A stretch of DNA of 64,000 nt from an uncultured Methanobrevibacter sp. (GTDB lineage: Archaea > Methanobacteriota > Methanobacteria > Methanobacteriales > Methanobacteriaceae), in the NCBI GenBank assembly GCA_900317865.1, contig ONIK01000002.1, positions 1 to 64,000 on the forward strand, read 5' to 3'. Below are positions 27,119 through 36,120 of the stretch, in pieces (the first letter of the stretch is position 1; every line of letters begins with the position of its first letter). The notes under the pieces were generated by a model. That model saw only the letters and a program-made list of their open reading frames with translations, made no database searches and was not told the DNA's origin. Position numbers and translations under genes: made by a program.

Positions 27119-27583
27119 ATGAAGATTAATGTGAGAAAAACTATTGAAAATACTGTAATTGTGCCTGATGAATTCCCATTCTATGTTGAAGAGCTCACTG
27201 CAAGTGATGAAATGCCCACCCTCCTTGGGCTTGCAGATGAAAAATATACCTTCAATGAAATGAACGATGAATTTTTTGATTTTGTATCAAGAAAAATCAA
27301 TGAAAATGGAATTTATGTTAGATTAATCCATCTCATTGAAAAGAACAGTGAAGAGAATATTATAACCTTTGAAATAGAAAGTGGATTTACCAAAACCACC
27401 ATCAAAATTCCTGAAAGTGGCTTGGATGAAGTTACAGATATAGGAATTAAGATTCATGGTGCTGACATCACCATAGGAAAAACTAGCTATTCCAAAAAAC
27501 CACATTTCGAACAATTAAATAAAAACGACATTCTAGCTCAAATAGCTAATGAAATGATTGATGATTTAATCTTTTATGATTAA
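27119..27583 (+). CDS. Acidic protein of unknown function
   Basis: 154 aa, acidic, soluble, without recognised motif; a beta-rich centre (VRLIHLIEKN.., NIITFEIESGF) is followed by a helical C-terminus. Strong ribosome binding site GAGGAG (27109-27114). It lies in a patch of decayed genes but its own frame is intact. Confidence 0.7.
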   Translation: MKINVRKTIENTVIVPDEFPFYVEELTASDEMPTLLGLADEKYTFNEMNDEFFDFVSRKINENGIYVRLIHLIEKNSEENIITFEIESGFTKTTIKIPESGLDEVTDIGIKIHGADITIGKTSYSKKPHFEQLNKNDILAQIANEMIDDLIFYD

Positions 27584-27693
27584 ATCTTTTTTAGAGGAGT
27601 GATTCAATATTAAGTGTATTTTATCAATGTTTTGTTGTTTGTTGAATAATGTTTTATCAAAAATGATATTTTATAACCAAGGAGGGATGTTTA

Positions 27694-28053
27694 ATGGAAA
27701 ATTGTCCGAATTGTAATAACCACGTGTGTGTAAACCCGTCAATTACACAAACTTTGAACTTTTTAGATTTAATAACAGAATCTAACTTATTTGAATTGGA
27801 AACGAATGAAGAATTCATGTTAATGGAGTTCATTTTAAGTGAAGACTTCATTAATAGACACAAAAAACCGAGAAGAATTCCATCAAAAATTCCTCGAAAA
27901 CTTCCAAGATCAATCTCCAATAATCTCTTTGAAAAACTCACTGAAGATAACTTCCAAGAATACTGTGGAGTAATATCAGTTACCTGCAAAAATACTCCAT
28001 TAGTATTTGAATATGCTGAAGCAGGTGTTGATTTAGAATATCTGGATAATTAA
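27694..28053 (+). CDS. Small Cys-containing protein of unknown function
   Basis: 119 aa. N-terminal CPNCNNHVC resembles half of a zinc ribbon; the middle has a basic stretch HKKPRRIPSKIPRKLPRS and the C-terminus is acidic. Strong site AAGGAGGG (27679-27686). The unusual proline/arginine segment may bind nucleic acid or a partner, but nothing proves it. Confidence 0.65.
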   Translation: MENCPNCNNHVCVNPSITQTLNFLDLITESNLFELETNEEFMLMEFILSEDFINRHKKPRRIPSKIPRKLPRSISNNLFEKLTEDNFQEYCGVISVTCKNTPLVFEYAEAGVDLEYLDN

Positions 28054-28156
28054 TTGCGTGTTGTATTGGGACTAGAATTTTTTCACTAAGAGAAATGTGA
28101 ATCTGTGGATTAATGAAATATAATCCTGCCACATTTTTCTTAACATCTTTTTTTAG

Positions 28157-28349
28157 GTTACAAAAGATATCCCTCCGTATGCTGTTGCTTTTAGAAATCC
28201 TGCAAAAGTAATTAAATACAGTTTTGATGGGAAACTATTGAAAAATTACTTAAAATAAAATGACGGGTTTTGAAGAGGGGGAAATTTTAAAGAGTGTTCA
28301 ACTATTGCAATCAACTGACATATCAGAATTCATAAAAAAATATGAATAA
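28157..28349 (+). pseudogene. C-terminal relic of a hexapeptide acetyltransferase (CatB/Vat-like)
   Basis: The first frame reads VTKDIPPYAVAFRNPAKVIK, the standard C-terminal signature of xenobiotic O-acetyltransferases, then stops at TAA. A second frame continues the family's tail (EEGEILKSVQLLQ.. to ..EFIKKYE) up to 28349. No N-terminal part is found. This is a decayed fragment. Confidence 0.7.
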
Positions 28350-28393
28350 ATTATTTTAATTAAAACAATTATAATTATTATTTGGTGAAATTA

Positions 28394-29188
28394 ATGCAAA
28401 AAGTAATAAATGCTCATTGTCATATTTATCCGGAAAAAATAGCCTCAAAAGCTGTTAATGGAATCAAGGATTTTTATGACTTGGATATGTCTTTAGATGG
28501 CACGACAGATGATTTAATAGATGATGGAAATAAAGTTGGTGTTGTTCATTATCTGATTCATTCAGTTGCAACTACACCTAAACAGGTTAATTCAATCAAT
28601 GAATTTATAAGTTATGAAGTAAAGCAGCATCCCGATTTATTCACGGGTTTCGGAACCCTTCATCCGGATAGTGAAGATATTCAGGGAGATTTTGATTATT
28701 TAATAGAACTTGGGCTTAAAGGTGTAAAACTTCACCCGGATTTTCAACAATTTGCATTAAATGAAAAAAGAGCATTTGATTTGGGTGAAGTTATTGATGC
28801 TGGTGATGTGCCTGTTTTAATCCATTGTGGTGATTTCAGATATAACTATTCTAATCCTGAACAGTTAATTCCATTTTTAGATAAATTTCCCGACATGATG
28901 GTTATTGGAGCTCATTTTGCAGGTTGGAGTATGTGGGAAGATGCAACAAGTAAATTGGCAGGAAGAGAAAATCTTTATGTTGATTTAAGCTCTAGTTTAT
29001 ATGCGCTTTCACCGGAAACTGCAAAAGAGTTAATTTATGCATATAGTGTAGACAGGGTGTTGTGGGGAACCGATTACCCTATGTGGGACTCTGTAAGTGA
29101 AATGAACTACTTTAATAAAATTGATTTGAGTGAAAAGGAAAGATCAATGATTTTATATGAGAATGCTTCAAAACTTCTTAAATTATAA
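28394..29188 (+). CDS. Amidohydrolase-family TIM-barrel hydrolase
   Basis: 264 aa of the amidohydrolase-2 type. Metal ligands are visible in order: HCH after the first strand (NAHCHIYP), Lys in GVKLHPDF, His in VLIHCGDF, His in VIGAHFAG and Asp in LWGTDYPM. It probably hydrolyses or decarboxylates a small ring or carboxylated substrate. ATG 28394 with GGTG upstream is chosen; a TTG at 28382 would add four codons. The next gene starts 13 nt after its stop, so the two form an operon with the bile-salt hydrolase. Confidence 0.88.
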   Translation: MQKVINAHCHIYPEKIASKAVNGIKDFYDLDMSLDGTTDDLIDDGNKVGVVHYLIHSVATTPKQVNSINEFISYEVKQHPDLFTGFGTLHPDSEDIQGDFDYLIELGLKGVKLHPDFQQFALNEKRAFDLGEVIDAGDVPVLIHCGDFRYNYSNPEQLIPFLDKFPDMMVIGAHFAGWSMWEDATSKLAGRENLYVDLSSSLYALSPETAKELIYAYSVDRVLWGTDYPMWDSVSEMNYFNKIDLSEKERSMILYENASKLLKL

Positions 29189-29201
29189 TGAGTTGATATT
29201 A

Positions 29202-30179
29202 ATGTGCACAGCAAGTAATTATATAACAGAAAAGCATTATTTTGGCCGTAACTTTGATTATGAAATTTCTTATAATGAAAGAGTAACCATTACTCCCCGT
29301 AATTTCAAATTTGATTTTAGGCTGATTGACAGTATCGAATCACATTTTGCAATTATCGGAGTGGCTGCAGGTATTGATGGATATCCATTATATTATGATG
29401 CATGTAATGAAAAAGGATTATCAATAGCGGGTTTAAATTTTGAAGGCAATGCCAACTATCTTGATGAAATAGAAGGAATGATTAATATCACTCCTTTTGA
29501 GTTTATTCCTTATTTGTTAAGTAATTTTTCAAGTGTTGATGAAGTTAAAAAAGCTCTTCTAAACATTAATCTGGTAAACATTAATTTTTCTGAGGATTTG
29601 CCTTTGTCTCCTCTTCACTGGATGATATCTGATGAAAGTGAGGCTATTGTTGTCGAACCTATGGGGGATGGTTTAAAAGTATATGATAATCCTGTTGGGG
29701 TTTTAACTAATAATCCTCCTTTTGATAAACAGTTATCAACATTAAATAAGTATATGGGTCTGTCTAATAAAAATCCTCAAAATTCATTTTCCAAATCTTT
29801 TGATTTGGATGAATATTCAAGAGGAATGGGAGCTATTGGCCTTCCTGGGGATTTATCCTCTTCATCCAGATTTGCAAAAGTAGCTTTTACACGTGCAAAT
29901 TCATATTCGGGAGATAGTGAAGAAGAAAGTGTATCTCAATTTTTCCATATTTTAGCATCTGTTGAACAGCAAAACGGCTGTACATTTATATCCGATCCAA
30001 ATTTATATGAATATACAATTTATACTTCTTGCTATAACACAAAGGATGCTATTTTATATTATAGAACTTATAATAATAGTCAAATAACTGCTGTTAAATT
30101 AATGGAAGAGGATTTGGACTCAAATGATTTAATTAATTATACCTTAATTGATAAAGAGCAAATTTCATATATTAATTAA
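29202..30179 (+). CDS. bsh: Choloylglycine (bile salt) hydrolase, Ntn-hydrolase
   Basis: 325 aa, full length. Cleaves the amide bond of conjugated bile acids; related penicillin V acylases cleave other amides. The start is ATG 29202, so that Met removal exposes the catalytic Cys2. Other conserved residues are the Arg and Asp in FGRNFDYE (about 16 and 19), NEKGLSIAGLNF, the Asn of LTNNPPFD, LGLPGD-like IGLPGDLSSSSRF with the C-terminal Arg, and YTSCYN. Overall order and spacing match clostridial BSH closely. This function points to life in an animal gut and is known in gut Methanobrevibacter and Methanosphaera. A longer frame from 29157 overlaps the upstream gene and would bury the nucleophile. 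Confidence 0.95.
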   Translation: MCTASNYITEKHYFGRNFDYEISYNERVTITPRNFKFDFRLIDSIESHFAIIGVAAGIDGYPLYYDACNEKGLSIAGLNFEGNANYLDEIEGMINITPFEFIPYLLSNFSSVDEVKKALLNINLVNINFSEDLPLSPLHWMISDESEAIVVEPMGDGLKVYDNPVGVLTNNPPFDKQLSTLNKYMGLSNKNPQNSFSKSFDLDEYSRGMGAIGLPGDLSSSSRFAKVAFTRANSYSGDSEEESVSQFFHILASVEQQNGCTFISDPNLYEYTIYTSCYNTKDAILYYRTYNNSQITAVKLMEEDLDSNDLINYTLIDKEQISYIN

Positions 30180-30207
30180 AATATAAATTAAAATTGGTGT
30201 TTGTAAA

Positions 30208-30879
30208 ATGGGAATGTTTTCAAAAAATCCTGCTGAGAAAAAATTGGAGGAATTAACCGGTGGCTTTTTGTTGAGTGAAGAGTATAAAGCAATTTTAAAA
30301 GCCAACGGTATTGATGTAAAAACTGGAGAACATATTAAAAATCAGCTTAAAGAGGAAATTCGGCTGAATATTGTAAGTGAAGAAGGTTTACAAACAAGAC
30401 TTCGTTATTTAATAGGTCAAAATGCAAATAAGACTGTAATCAGTGAACCTAAAGTAGATGAAACTCCAGATATTCCAGCACAAGCTCCACTTAAAAGATA
30501 TGAAAATCAAATTAATAACCTTAAGGCGGAATATGATGCAAAAGAAAAGGTAGTTATAAATTTAATTGAGAAATCTTTTGCTCCCCCTCAGATAACCTAT
30601 GATAAATTCATAGATTCTGTTAAAAATTGTACTAAGGTCTTCAATGATCAGGTTGATTCTGCTTTAAGGATTGTTCAATTAACTACTCGTGAAACGCCAC
30701 GAATCGATGCGGAACTTGAAAGTAAAATTACAAATATGAAAAATATTATTTCTCAAATTGATGATTTAACTAATGAACTAATTATTAATTTAAGTTCGGA
30801 TAAAAATAACAATGCTGATGTGGAGAATCTCTTTGATGATATGAAAGATTTAATAGATTCTGTAAAAAAATATGATTAA
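30208..30879 (+). CDS. Coiled-coil protein upstream of telA
   Basis: 223 aa, soluble and charged, with long helices (LKRYENQINNLKAEYDAKEKVV near residues 95-117 and again from 170 on). No catalytic motif. It is on the same strand as TelA, 81 nt upstream of it, so it may be a partner in the same envelope or stress complex; in bacteria TelA often accompanies XpaC-like helical proteins, but I cannot show that relationship here. Confidence 0.75.
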   Translation: MGMFSKNPAEKKLEELTGGFLLSEEYKAILKANGIDVKTGEHIKNQLKEEIRLNIVSEEGLQTRLRYLIGQNANKTVISEPKVDETPDIPAQAPLKRYENQINNLKAEYDAKEKVVINLIEKSFAPPQITYDKFIDSVKNCTKVFNDQVDSALRIVQLTTRETPRIDAELESKITNMKNIISQIDDLTNELIINLSSDKNNNADVENLFDDMKDLIDSVKKYD

Positions 30880-30960
30880 TAATAACAATATTGATACAAT
30901 AACTTTAAAAACTAACATGTTATATATAAGTATATATAATTAATTTAATGGGGTATAAAA

Positions 30961-32103
30961 ATGGCTGAATTTTCACTTGATATTGATAAAATAGAAAATG
31001 AAGTAAATGATACAATTAAGGTAGAACAGGAAAAATTAGAAAATTCAAATATTAAAACTCAGGCTGATAATAATGCAATAGCTATATTTGATGCTGATTT
31101 AAATAATCCTTCAGAAAGAGAAAGTATTTTAAAACCTTTAGATGATTTTGGTTTAAAAGAGATGACCAAATCATCACAAAGAAATCATCTATTAAGTACC
31201 CGTTTTGTTGATTTAAGCAAAGGCAGTTCTGAATCAGAAAATATTGGTGATAAATTAGCAGAATTAAATTTCCAATTAAAAGATATAGACCCAAGTAAAG
31301 TAGACTTTACTAAAAAAGGTGTTTTAGGAGATATTTTTAATCCGGTAAGAAAATACTTTACCAGATATCAAAAAGCAGAAGTTGCAATTTCACAAATCAT
31401 AGAGTCACTTGACCAAAGCAGCAAAATATTGCAGAATGATAATACAACCCTTATTGCTGAAGAAGACAATTTGAGGGAGATAACAAAAAGGCTTCTGGCA
31501 GATATTGAACTTGGAAAACAAATGGACGAATCAATTGAAATGCAAATTCAAAAAGCTGAAATGGATGGAGTCGATCCAGATAAGATATCCTTTGTTAAAG
31601 AAGAAATTTTATTCCCATTAAGACAAAGAATCATGGATATGCAACAAATGATTGTAATCAACCAGCAAGGAATTGTATCATTGAATGTTATTAGAAGAAA
31701 TAATAAAGAATTGATTCGTGGTGTTAATCGTGCTAAAAATGTAACTGTAACTGCTTTAAGAACTGGTGTAATGGTTGCAAGTGCATTATATGACCAAAAG
31801 ATAGTAATGGATAAAATTAATATTTTAAATGAAACTACCGGAAATATCATTGAATCAACATCACACATGCTTCATGATCAGGGTGCTGAAATTCAAAAAT
31901 CTAGTGCAGAAGCTATGATTTCACCGGAAATACTTCAAAGATCCTTTGTTGAAGCTCTTTCAGCTATTGAAGAAGTAAGTAACTACAAAGAACAGGCACT
32001 TCCTAAAATGAAAGAAACTATTCAAATGTTTAGTGATATGGCCGATGAAGGACAGAAAGTTGTAGATAAAATTGAAACTGGAAATAAAGATTTGATTGAA
32101 TAA
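30961..32103 (+). CDS. telA: TelA-family (toxic anion resistance) protein
   Basis: 380 aa, almost entirely alpha-helical, matching the TelA/KlaA family (PF05816): the FNPVRKYFTRYQKAEVAISQII segment (about 122-143), the FPLRQRIMDMQQMIVINQQG segment (about 218-237) and the conserved NNKELIRGVNRAKNVTVTALRTGVMVASAL region (about 246-275). The biochemical function is not settled; homologs affect tellurite, bacteriocin and antibiotic tolerance. A TATA (TATATATAAGTATAT, 30921-30936) sits about 30 nt upstream, so it may have its own promoter. It is followed after 2 nt by a zinc-ribbon membrane protein. Confidence 0.9.
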   Translation: MAEFSLDIDKIENEVNDTIKVEQEKLENSNIKTQADNNAIAIFDADLNNPSERESILKPLDDFGLKEMTKSSQRNHLLSTRFVDLSKGSSESENIGDKLAELNFQLKDIDPSKVDFTKKGVLGDIFNPVRKYFTRYQKAEVAISQIIESLDQSSKILQNDNTTLIAEEDNLREITKRLLADIELGKQMDESIEMQIQKAEMDGVDPDKISFVKEEILFPLRQRIMDMQQMIVINQQGIVSLNVIRRNNKELIRGVNRAKNVTVTALRTGVMVASALYDQKIVMDKINILNETTGNIIESTSHMLHDQGAEIQKSSAEAMISPEILQRSFVEALSAIEEVSNYKEQALPKMKETIQMFSDMADEGQKVVDKIETGNKDLIE

Positions 32104-32105
32104 TT

Positions 32106-32510
32106 ATGAGATGTTATAACTGCGGATTTGAAAACAAAGATGGTGTGACTTTTTGTCATAATTGCGGTGTCAATTTAAAAACTTTTGATGATAATGCCGA
32201 TGATTTGAATAATAAGTATAAGGTTCAAAGAAAAAGACAACCCCATTCTCCGATTTCACTGGATTCTATTCAAACCAAACTGCTCTATAAATATGATAAA
32301 AATACAGGTAGATTAAGGTTTGCTAAAACTAAAAGTATTTCTTTAATCGTATTCTGTGCTTTTACTGGATTCGGATTTATTGTCTATCCTGCTATCGTTG
32401 GAATTGTACCCACAATTATTATAGCACCGATTTTAGGGATAGTCTTTACATTGCCTGTTGCAATAATTGGATATGTTTTGGGTTTGGTTATAGATAAAAT
32501 ATTTCATTAA
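32106..32510 (+). CDS. Zinc-ribbon membrane protein
   Basis: 134 aa. N-terminal zinc ribbon CYNCGFENKDGVTFCHNCG (Cys 3, 6, 17, 20), a basic linker, then two TM helices (about 76-100 and 103-128). It follows telA by 2 nt and its stop is 1 nt from the convergent gene. It is probably the membrane anchor or partner of the TelA unit. Confidence 0.85.
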   Translation: MRCYNCGFENKDGVTFCHNCGVNLKTFDDNADDLNNKYKVQRKRQPHSPISLDSIQTKLLYKYDKNTGRLRFAKTKSISLIVFCAFTGFGFIVYPAIVGIVPTIIIAPILGIVFTLPVAIIGYVLGLVIDKIFH

Positions 32511-32511
32511 G

Positions 32512-32982
32512 TTATTTTTCCACGGTTATTTTACCGTTCATATGTTCAATTGTTAATTCAAATAATTCAGTCTTATCTATTAATCTTTTAATTTCATTTT
32601 CAGTTTCTTCAGGTGTTGGGAAAAACTTATTTCCTAATTTTCTTAATTTTTCTATTTTTTCATTTCTGTCACTTAAAGTTCTGATTCTTCCAAAGACTAT
32701 TACGCTTCTAAATGTGTACCACCATTCTCCTTCATTTTTAACACCTTTTTCTATAACACAATATGATGCCTTGCTGTATTTTTCCACAGCATCCTTTTTA
32801 TGGCCTGTTTGGGCACCATGAAAATAGATTTTTCCGTCTGTGTATACATGACTCATTGGAAGGGCATATGGATAATCTTCATCGCCAAGTAATGCCAATA
32901 CTCCCCGCGGTTCATTTGTTAAAATATCGATGCAATCCTGTTTTTTTAATTCTTGCTTGTGTCTTCGCATTGTTCTAAACAT
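32512..32982 (-). CDS. Pyridoxamine-5'-phosphate-oxidase-like flavoprotein (NimA-like)
   Basis: 156 aa with the split-barrel flavin fold: RGVLALLGDEDYPYALPMSHVY (strands 1-2), KIYFHGAQTGHKKDAVEKYSKASYCV and the FRSVIVFGRIRTLSD region. NimA-like members bind FMN or heme and can reduce nitroimidazoles; the natural substrate is unknown. It lies 22 nt downstream of a cysteine-cluster protein on the same strand, so the two are probably co-transcribed. Confidence 0.85.
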   Translation of the reverse strand: MFRTMRRHKQELKKQDCIDILTNEPRGVLALLGDEDYPYALPMSHVYTDGKIYFHGAQTGHKKDAVEKYSKASYCVIEKGVKNEGEWWYTFRSVIVFGRIRTLSDRNEKIEKLRKLGNKFFPTPEETENEIKRLIDKTELFELTIEHMNGKITVEK

Positions 32983-33004
32983 AATACTGCCTCAGTGGAT
33001 TTTT

Positions 33005-33571
33005 TCATTTAATTTTTTTGTATTTTATTTTTTTATTTTCTCTTTTTCTTGAATCCATATCCACCAAATCATATATTAATTTATTTTTAAGTAAAAATCT
33101 CCAGGCTTTATATGTTTCATTAATAAAATCTTCATTCAATTCAATATTTTTATTAATTAATGGACATTTGTATGGATATTGGCTTTCATCAAATATTAAG
33201 TAGAAATGGTTATTTTTGTCAATATGTGGTATTAATGGAAATGTTCTGCATTGAATGGGTCTTATTTCACGCTCGCAGTTTGGGGGATTAATACATCTGA
33301 CAGTATAGACTCCATTTTTCCATGAATGAGGATAGTTAATTTCATTTATGTCATAATGTATTAATTCAAAAGATTCGGATGAATCATACAATGTTTCCTC
33401 TCCAGGTAAAAGGTAGATTATTAAATCATTATTTGAGTATGTTTCATCATCATATGTGCAGCATATTTCACCGCATAATCTTCCGCAGTCATAATCTACA
33501 GGTGAAACTTCATTTAGCTTTTTATGAATTTTTTCAATGAGTTCTTTTGTTATTTCCATGTAATTATTCAT
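33005..33571 (-). CDS. Cysteine-cluster protein (YkgJ-like)
   Basis: 188 aa. Cysteines occur as DCGRLCGEICC (about residues 28-38), RCINPPNCE and IQCRTFP (about 92-112) and YKCPL (about 134), the spacing of the YkgJ zinc/iron-chelating family, with a lysine-rich tail (KRENKKIKYKKIK). The metal and function are unknown. It is followed by the Nim-like flavoprotein. Confidence 0.75.
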   Translation of the reverse strand: MNNYMEITKELIEKIHKKLNEVSPVDYDCGRLCGEICCTYDDETYSNNDLIIYLLPGEETLYDSSESFELIHYDINEINYPHSWKNGVYTVRCINPPNCEREIRPIQCRTFPLIPHIDKNNHFYLIFDESQYPYKCPLINKNIELNEDFINETYKAWRFLLKNKLIYDLVDMDSRKRENKKIKYKKIK

Positions 33572-33782
33572 TTATCTATCAATATTAAAAAGACTTTTCC
33601 AATCAATTTAAACATAATATCACTTGATTATTCTGGTGTTACTTTTATTGCATATTAAAATAATGATGGCTAAATCTTAAATTATTGATGGTATTATTTA
33701 GCCATTAATTTATTCCTTGATTGGTCATGATTTAGTAATATTTTTAATATCTGTTGAACAAATTATTTATCTGGGTATTAAA

Positions 33783-34583
33783 ATGGAAAGCAATATTTCT
33801 AATGAACTGGGATTAAAGTTTCCACCTATTGTTCTTTTGAAGTCTGATGAAAAGCCGGATGATGCAAAAGGACCTAAATCTGGAAAAGGTGGATGTGTAA
33901 TGAGTTTTGTTGCACAAACAATTGCTAAAAGAACAACAACATGTTTTGGCCGTGAAAATATTACTTGTGGAGGTATTTCAGCAGGTTTTGGATGGGGATC
34001 TGGTCTTCCAACAGAAGATGATGTTGATTTTCAAGCCACTTTCCTTTCATGTGGACTTGAAAGCGCTCCGGATAAAGAATCCTATCAGCAAAGACTTGAT
34101 AACATGCCTCGTGTAAGTGAAATGTTTCGTGAAGGTGAACGAATTTTTACGGACTTTGAAACTGCAAAGGAAAATATTAAGAATAGGCCTATTTATGATG
34201 AAGGAGACTATGTAATCTTTAAAGGAATAGAAAACCTTGAAGATGGAGAAATTCCAAAATCAGTAATATTTACTTTAAATCCATTAGAATTAACAGTATT
34301 AATTCAACTGAATACTTCATTCAGAACAGAAAATGCATGTCTATTAACACCTCAAGCTTCTTCATGCCAATCAATTGGTTCTTTTGTGTTTAAACAGGAT
34401 GAAAGTGATGATCCAATTCCTGTTTTAGGGCCAATAGATTTGGCGGGCAGGTCCAAAACCAGACATTTCATACCTAATGAATATTTAACTTTGGCCATGC
34501 CTTGGAAATTATTCTTAAAATTGGAAGAGCTTAGCAAAAAAAGTGTTCTTCAAACAGAATTGTGGAAAAATTATTTAAAGTAA
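33783..34583 (+). CDS. DUF169-family protein
   Basis: 266 aa beginning MESNISNELGLKFPPIVLLKSD. Contains the family features KGGCVMSFVAQTIAKRTTTCFGRENITCGG (Cys-rich, about 36-65) and LTPQASSCQSIGS (about 205-217). The function of DUF169 is not known; it is common in methanogens. A longer frame from 33717 adds 22 hydrophobic residues, but ATG 33783 has GGGT upstream and starts as homologs do. Confidence 0.85.
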   Translation: MESNISNELGLKFPPIVLLKSDEKPDDAKGPKSGKGGCVMSFVAQTIAKRTTTCFGRENITCGGISAGFGWGSGLPTEDDVDFQATFLSCGLESAPDKESYQQRLDNMPRVSEMFREGERIFTDFETAKENIKNRPIYDEGDYVIFKGIENLEDGEIPKSVIFTLNPLELTVLIQLNTSFRTENACLLTPQASSCQSIGSFVFKQDESDDPIPVLGPIDLAGRSKTRHFIPNEYLTLAMPWKLFLKLEELSKKSVLQTELWKNYLK

Positions 34584-34608
34584 GTTTTTTTAATATATAT
34601 TTGGTAAT

Positions 34609-36063
34609 ATGAACAAGTCATCTCAATGGAATTCAGTAGTAACCTTTGTTGTTGCAATGGTTGGTCTAACAATTGGAATTGGTAATATATGGCGTTTTAG
34701 CTATGTATTATACAGCAATGGTGGAGGATCATTTTTTATTCCATACTTTATAGCAATAGCTGTCATGGGTATTCCTTTTTTGATATTGGAATATGGTCTT
34801 GGTTTCAGTTTAAAGAAGAGTTTTTCGAAATTAATGTATGATATTAGACCGGAATTTGAAGTTATTGCTTGGATGCTTGTTTTGCTTGTTTTTATAGTAG
34901 TCATTTATTATATGGTAATTTTAAGTTGGGATTTGATATATTTCATCAATAGTTTTTATTTTGGTTGGGGTGCTGATACAGCTTTATTTTTTGTAAATAA
35001 TGTTGGTGGAGGTTCCAATTTTAATTCACCTGTAACTATTATAATTCCTACTTTTATTGCCATTATTGTTTTATGGATAATTTTTTGGTTTATATCAAAT
35101 CATGATGTTGATGAAGGAATTGGTAAAGTCTCAAGAGTTTTGATGCCATTACTTTTTATTATAATGGTTTTTGTTTTCGTTTATTCATTTACATTGCCTA
35201 ACTTTCATTTAGGCATATCTACACTTTTTAAACCAAATTGGAATATGCTTTTGGATATTAGAGTCTGGCTGGCAGCTTTTGCACAGATTATTTTTACATT
35301 AAGTATAGGCCAAGCAATGGTTTATACATATGCCACTTATCTACCCAAAAATTCCAGATTGATAGATGATGTATTGATGGTGGTTACAACTAATTCTATA
35401 TATGAAATATTCATAGCATTTGGTGTTTTTTCAATTCTTGGATATATGTCTGTAAAATCAGGTATTCCTATAGATAAATTAATTACAGATGGTTCAGGAT
35501 TAATATTTGTTGTATTTCCTCAAATTTTTAATTCTATGGGATTTGTTGGACAAATTATTGCTCCATTATTATTCTTATCAATACTCTTTGCAGGAATTAC
35601 GTCTGCATTTGCTTTGTTTGAGCCATTGCTTTCATCAATTTTGGATAAGTTTAATTTATCCCGTAAAAAAGGAGTAACTATTCTATCAATTATAGCTTGT
35701 CTATGTTCACTGCTTTTTGCAACAAGTATTGGCAGTTCCCTTCTTGAATTTGTAGACAGTTTTGTTAATGAGTTCGGTATTCTAATACTGATTGGTGTCC
35801 AATCAATAATCTTTGCTTGGTTTTATGGTGTTGAAAAAGTTATACCTGTATTAAATGAATTATCTACATTTAAAGTTGGAAAAAAATGGGTATTTACCCT
35901 TAAATATATACTTCCAATTATTATTATTGTTATTTGGGTTTATGGGGTTATTAAATTATTCTCTCAAGCAAGTTCATTGGAAATAATTGTTGATTTGGTA
36001 ATTACATTTTCTGTTTTGGGTCTTTCAGTATTTCTTACAAAAATTAAGTCTGTTGAGGAGTAA
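34609..36063 (+). CDS. Neurotransmitter:sodium symporter (NSS) family transporter
   Basis: 484 aa with about 11-12 TM helices. The N-terminus holds the family core: WNSVVTFVVAMVGLTIGIGN followed by IWRFSYV and NGGGSFFIPY, the unwound TM1 that binds Na+ and amino acid in LeuT. It probably imports an amino acid with Na+. ATG 34609 follows the DUF169 gene by 25 nt. Confidence 0.94.
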   Translation: MNKSSQWNSVVTFVVAMVGLTIGIGNIWRFSYVLYSNGGGSFFIPYFIAIAVMGIPFLILEYGLGFSLKKSFSKLMYDIRPEFEVIAWMLVLLVFIVVIYYMVILSWDLIYFINSFYFGWGADTALFFVNNVGGGSNFNSPVTIIIPTFIAIIVLWIIFWFISNHDVDEGIGKVSRVLMPLLFIIMVFVFVYSFTLPNFHLGISTLFKPNWNMLLDIRVWLAAFAQIIFTLSIGQAMVYTYATYLPKNSRLIDDVLMVVTTNSIYEIFIAFGVFSILGYMSVKSGIPIDKLITDGSGLIFVVFPQIFNSMGFVGQIIAPLLFLSILFAGITSAFALFEPLLSSILDKFNLSRKKGVTILSIIACLCSLLFATSIGSSLLEFVDSFVNEFGILILIGVQSIIFAWFYGVEKVIPVLNELSTFKVGKKWVFTLKYILPIIIIVIWVYGVIKLFSQASSLEIIVDLVITFSVLGLSVFLTKIKSVEE

Positions 36064-36120
36064 AATATTTTCAATAACCATATATATTTAAAATGATATA
36101 CTTTTTATTGGAGATAAAAT

